In this document: one piece after another, positions 60,147-64,000 of the stretch
Numbering within the stretch: the first letter of the stretch is position 1
How the letters are laid out: each line of letters begins with the position of its first letter
Source of the DNA: Arthrobacter burdickii
GTDB lineage: Bacteria > Actinomycetota > Actinomycetes > Actinomycetales > Micrococcaceae
Reading direction: 5' to 3'
Assembly (NCBI RefSeq): GCF_030433645.1
Contig: NZ_JAROCG010000001.1
Coordinates: 2,356,001 to 2,420,000, forward strand
DNA: 64,000 bases
The notes under the pieces: generated by a model
Databases searched by the model: none
Told to the model about the DNA's origin: nothing
Seen by the model: only the letters and a program-made list of their open reading frames with translations
Translations under genes and position numbers: made by a program

Positions 60147-61895
60147 TTGAGCAATCCAGCCGACCGGACCACCGGTGAAGGCACGACAACTTCTACCCGC
60201 ACCGTGGTGCAGAAGCTCAGGGACACCCCCCGGGCCTCCGTGCTCGTCATCGGTGGCGGCATCAACGGGGTCGGCACGTTCCGCGACCTCGCACTGCAGG
60301 GGATCGACGTCGCCCTCGTGGAGCGCGGCGATTACTGCCAGGGTGCCTCGGGTGCCTCATCGCACATGATCCACGGCGGGATCCGCTACCTCGAGAACGG
60401 CGAGTTCCGCCTCGTCCGCGAGTCCGTCATCGAGCGCAACGCCCTGCTGAGGATCGCGCCGCACTACGTGAAGCCGCTCCAGACCACCATCCCCATCTAC
60501 ACGACGTTCTCGGGCATTCTCTCCGCCCCCATGCGCTTCCTCACGCACCGCCAGGGCAAGCAGGTGGAGCGCGGCGCCGTGCTCATCAAGGCCGGCCTCA
60601 CGATGTACGACTTCTTCTCGCGCGACGGCGGCAACGTCCCCCGCCACTCCTTCGTGGGCCGCAAGAAGGCGCTCGCCGCCATGCCGGAACTCCGCAAGGA
60701 CATCAAGTACGCGGCAACCTACTACGACGCCTCCGTGCACAACCCGGAGCGCCTCACGCTGGACGTGCTGCGCGACGGCCAGGTCGCTAACCCCGCGGCC
60801 CGCGCCGCCAACTACGTCAGCGCCATCGGCACCGGCGAGGAGGGCATCGTGCTGCGGGACGAGCTCACGGGGGAGACTTTTCCCTTCCAGGCCGACGTCG
60901 TCGTCAATGCGACCGGTGCCTGGACCGACAGCACCAATGCCGCGCTCGGTGCGGAGACCCTCTTCATGGGTGGCACCAAGGGCTCCCACATCGTGCTGGA
61001 CAACCCCCGACTGCTCGCGGCGTGCAATGGCACGGAGATCTTCTTCGAGCATGTCGATGGCCGCATCGTCCTCATCTACCCCATGGGGGACCGCGTCCTC
61101 GTCGGCACCACGGACATCGACGTCGACGTCCAGGAGCAGGCCGTCTGCACGGACGAGGAGATCGCGTACTTCTTCGAGCTGATCGGGCACGTGTTCCCCG
61201 ACATTCCAGTGTCACGGGACGACATCGTGTACAGCTTCTCCGGTGTGAGGCCCCTGCCGCGCCACGACGACACCCAGCCCGGCTTCGTCTCGCGCGACTA
61301 CCGCATCGAGAAGCGCGAGGAGAAGCGGGGCGGCCGCTCCGTCACCACGCTGAGCCTGGTCGGCGGCAAGTGGACCACCTTCCGCGCCCTGTCCGAGCAC
61401 CTCACCGACGACACGCTCACCGCCCTCGGCGCGACGCGCAGGACCTCGACGGCGGGTGTCGCGATCGGTGGCGGCAAGGACTTCCCGACGGACGAAGCGT
61501 CGCGGCGCGCCTGGATCGCGGCGGCGGTCCGGCCGGGCGCCGACGAGGCCCGCGTGGAGGTTCTGCTGACCCGGTACGGGACCCGCGCGAAGGATGTTCT
61601 CGAATACCTCGCCGAAAGCCCGGACAGCATGTTTAATTCCACGCAGGAGCTGAGCACGCGAGAACTCGCCTACATGGTGGAGCACGAGCAGGTCGGCCAC
61701 CTGATCGACGTCCTGATTCGCCGTACATCGCTTGCATTCCGGGGCCTGGTCTCCGAGGAACTGCTCGCCGAGCTTGCCGAGACCCTGGCCCCGCTGCTGG
61801 GCTGGACCGCTGCGGAATCCGCAGCGGAGATCAAGCTCGCCGAGAAGGTCCTCGCCGAGGCCCACCGGGTGCAGGTCAAGAGCTTGACCGTGTAG
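60147..61895 (+). CDS. glpD: Glycerol-3-phosphate dehydrogenase/oxidase
   Basis: A 582-residue FAD enzyme oxidising glycerol 3-phosphate to dihydroxyacetone phosphate at the membrane. FAD motif LVIGGGINGVG, GASSHMIHGGIRYL, VVNATGAWTD and the GGKWTTFR segment are all present, and the C-terminal helical domain is complete. The only start near the N-terminus is TTG at 60147 with GGAG seven bases before it. First of glpD-glpF-glpK. Confidence 0.95.
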   Translation: MSNPADRTTGEGTTTSTRTVVQKLRDTPRASVLVIGGGINGVGTFRDLALQGIDVALVERGDYCQGASGASSHMIHGGIRYLENGEFRLVRESVIERNALLRIAPHYVKPLQTTIPIYTTFSGILSAPMRFLTHRQGKQVERGAVLIKAGLTMYDFFSRDGGNVPRHSFVGRKKALAAMPELRKDIKYAATYYDASVHNPERLTLDVLRDGQVANPAARAANYVSAIGTGEEGIVLRDELTGETFPFQADVVVNATGAWTDSTNAALGAETLFMGGTKGSHIVLDNPRLLAACNGTEIFFEHVDGRIVLIYPMGDRVLVGTTDIDVDVQEQAVCTDEEIAYFFELIGHVFPDIPVSRDDIVYSFSGVRPLPRHDDTQPGFVSRDYRIEKREEKRGGRSVTTLSLVGGKWTTFRALSEHLTDDTLTALGATRRTSTAGVAIGGGKDFPTDEASRRAWIAAAVRPGADEARVEVLLTRYGTRAKDVLEYLAESPDSMFNSTQELSTRELAYMVEHEQVGHLIDVLIRRTSLAFRGLVSEELLAELAETLAPLLGWTAAESAAEIKLAEKVLAEAHRVQVKSLTV

Positions 61896-61972
61896 CGGCA
61901 CCTGCCGCGACGTGGTCGAACCGCTGTTCCAGCGGTGCAGTGCCAACGGCAGTGGCTGCCGGGGGGGAACCA

Positions 61973-62001
61973 ACGGGTGCCGTCGAGGCGGCGGCACCCG
62001 T
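61973..62001 (+). other. Hairpin between glpD and glpF
   Basis: A 10-bp perfect stem (ACGGGTGCCG with complement) around a nine-base loop, 30 bp before glpF. It may attenuate transcription or shield the glpD 3' end; no T run follows. Confidence 0.5.
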
Positions 62002-62030
62002 CGATAAATGAATAGAAAAAGGAGTCAATG

Positions 62031-62777
62031 ATGTCTCTGGAAGTATTTGTTGCCGAAACATTCGGCACCATGCTGCTGCTATTGCTCGGTACGGGCGTCG
62101 TCGCGAATGTCGCGCTCGCCAGGACCAAGGGCAATAACGGCGGCTTCCTCATGGTCAACTTCGGATGGGGGCTCGCCGTCTTCGCCGGCGTCTACGTCGC
62201 AGCCCTCTCCGGAGCCCACCTCAATTTCGCGGTCACGATGGGTCTCTGGGTCAACGGCGACACCGCCGAATTCGCTCCCGGCGTCGACAAGAACTTCATC
62301 AACGCCATCGCCTACCTGGCGGCCCAGATGCTCGGTTCCATCCTCGGCGCTGTGCTCTGCTGGCTCTCCTACAAGCAGCACTTCGACGAGGAGCCGGACC
62401 CCGCCAACAAGCTCGGCGTCTTCTCCACCGGTCCCGCCATCCGTTCCTACGGCTGGAACCTCGTCACCGAGATCATCGGTACGTTCGTGCTGGTCTTCGT
62501 CATCCTGTCCCTCGGCCCCACGGCAACGGGCCTCGGCCCCCTCGCGGTCGCACTGCTCGTCGTCGGTATCGGTGCTTCCCTCGGTGGCCCCACCGGCTAC
62601 GCCATCAACCCGAACCGCGACCTCGGTCCCCGCATCGCTCACGCCATCCTGCCCATCCGGGGCAAGGGCAGCAGCGACTGGGGATATGCCTGGGTCCCGG
62701 TCGTCGGACCGATCGTCGGTGGTGTCCTTGCCGGCATCGTCGTCCAGTTCATCACGTTCCCCGTCGCCGCGGCCTAG
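62031..62777 (+). CDS. glpF: Glycerol uptake facilitator (MIP/aquaglyceroporin)
   Basis: About 248 residues with six membrane helices. The two half-helix motifs, normally NPA, read NFA (HLNFAVT) and NPN (INPNRDLGPR); the GlpF-like DLGPR with selectivity-filter arginine is kept. AAGGAG is followed by ATG codons at 62028 and 62031; spacing favours the second. Between glpD and glpK, so a role in glycerol entry is likely. The altered motifs are uncommon. Confidence 0.92.
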   Translation: MSLEVFVAETFGTMLLLLLGTGVVANVALARTKGNNGGFLMVNFGWGLAVFAGVYVAALSGAHLNFAVTMGLWVNGDTAEFAPGVDKNFINAIAYLAAQMLGSILGAVLCWLSYKQHFDEEPDPANKLGVFSTGPAIRSYGWNLVTEIIGTFVLVFVILSLGPTATGLGPLAVALLVVGIGASLGGPTGYAINPNRDLGPRIAHAILPIRGKGSSDWGYAWVPVVGPIVGGVLAGIVVQFITFPVAAA

Positions 62778-62840
62778 ACACCACCCGGTAGCTGTGCGCA
62801 GCCGCCGATCAACGACGTCCATCCAATGAAGGAGTAAGAC

Positions 62841-64000
<1,160 letters not shown>

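Overview
The window is high-GC DNA of an actinobacterium. The gene content and order fit the Micrococcaceae (Arthrobacter and relatives): an actinobacterial integration host factor next to gmk, an aro-efp-nusB block, a PyrR-controlled pyr operon, an acVLRF1 release factor, a helicase-degenerate PriA, DUF3000 and DUF6421 proteins and many GTG starts. Species assignment would need a search. Almost all of it is chromosomal core; I see no integrase, transposase, CRISPR array or complete mobile element. GTG starts and stop/start overlaps (ATGA, GTGA, TGATG) are common, so long stretches look translationally coupled.

Region 1 (1-17.3 kb) is mostly minus strand: the end of ndk, an aldo/keto reductase, a DUF222-HNH protein, a fadA-fadB beta-oxidation pair behind an 8-bp inverted-repeat operator, RNase D, DUF3000, an operon DUF6421 -> SDR -> threonine aldolase, msrB with a small UspA-like protein, an alpha/beta hydrolase, sseA-sufE, zapE and an MT0933-type antitoxin-like protein. 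Region 2 (17.4-17.9 kb) is a minus-strand tRNA cluster transcribed Gly-Cys-Val-Gly, with its own promoter, an AT-rich leader hairpin and terminators.

Region 3 (18-53.3 kb) is a long plus-strand housekeeping stretch: a PD-(D/E)XK nuclease, def-fmt-rsmB-rpe, acVLRF1 (minus), rarA, rpsD, two small membrane-anchored proteins, alaS-ruvX-mltG-aroE-aroC-aroK-aroB, efp-nusB, a PrsW protease (minus), pyrR-pyrB-pyrC-(PH-like)-carA-carB-pyrF, mihF-gmk-rpoZ-coaBC, metK and priA. It covers peptidoglycan turnover, the shikimate path, pyrimidine synthesis, CoA and S-adenosylmethionine supply, translation and replication restart. Within the clusters aroQ and pyrD are not present.

Region 4 (53.4-64 kb) is more accessory: a minus-strand set AKR -> alpha/beta hydrolase -> glycosyltransferase -> small ORF, with DUF2231 downstream; a divergent TetR/alcohol dehydrogenase pair with a palindromic operator; and a glycerol module in which a SorC/DeoR-type regulator diverges from glpD-glpF-glpK (glpK runs off the end).

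The most interesting items are the PyrR-binding hairpin overlapping the pyrR ribosome binding site; the acVLRF1 ribosome-rescue hydrolase; the DUF6421 operon with an unassigned HDxxH motif; a set of genes whose TANNNT box sits 6-7 nt before the start codon (candidate leaderless mRNAs, including metK); the AT-rich hairpin in the tRNA leader; and a GlpF with both NPA motifs altered.
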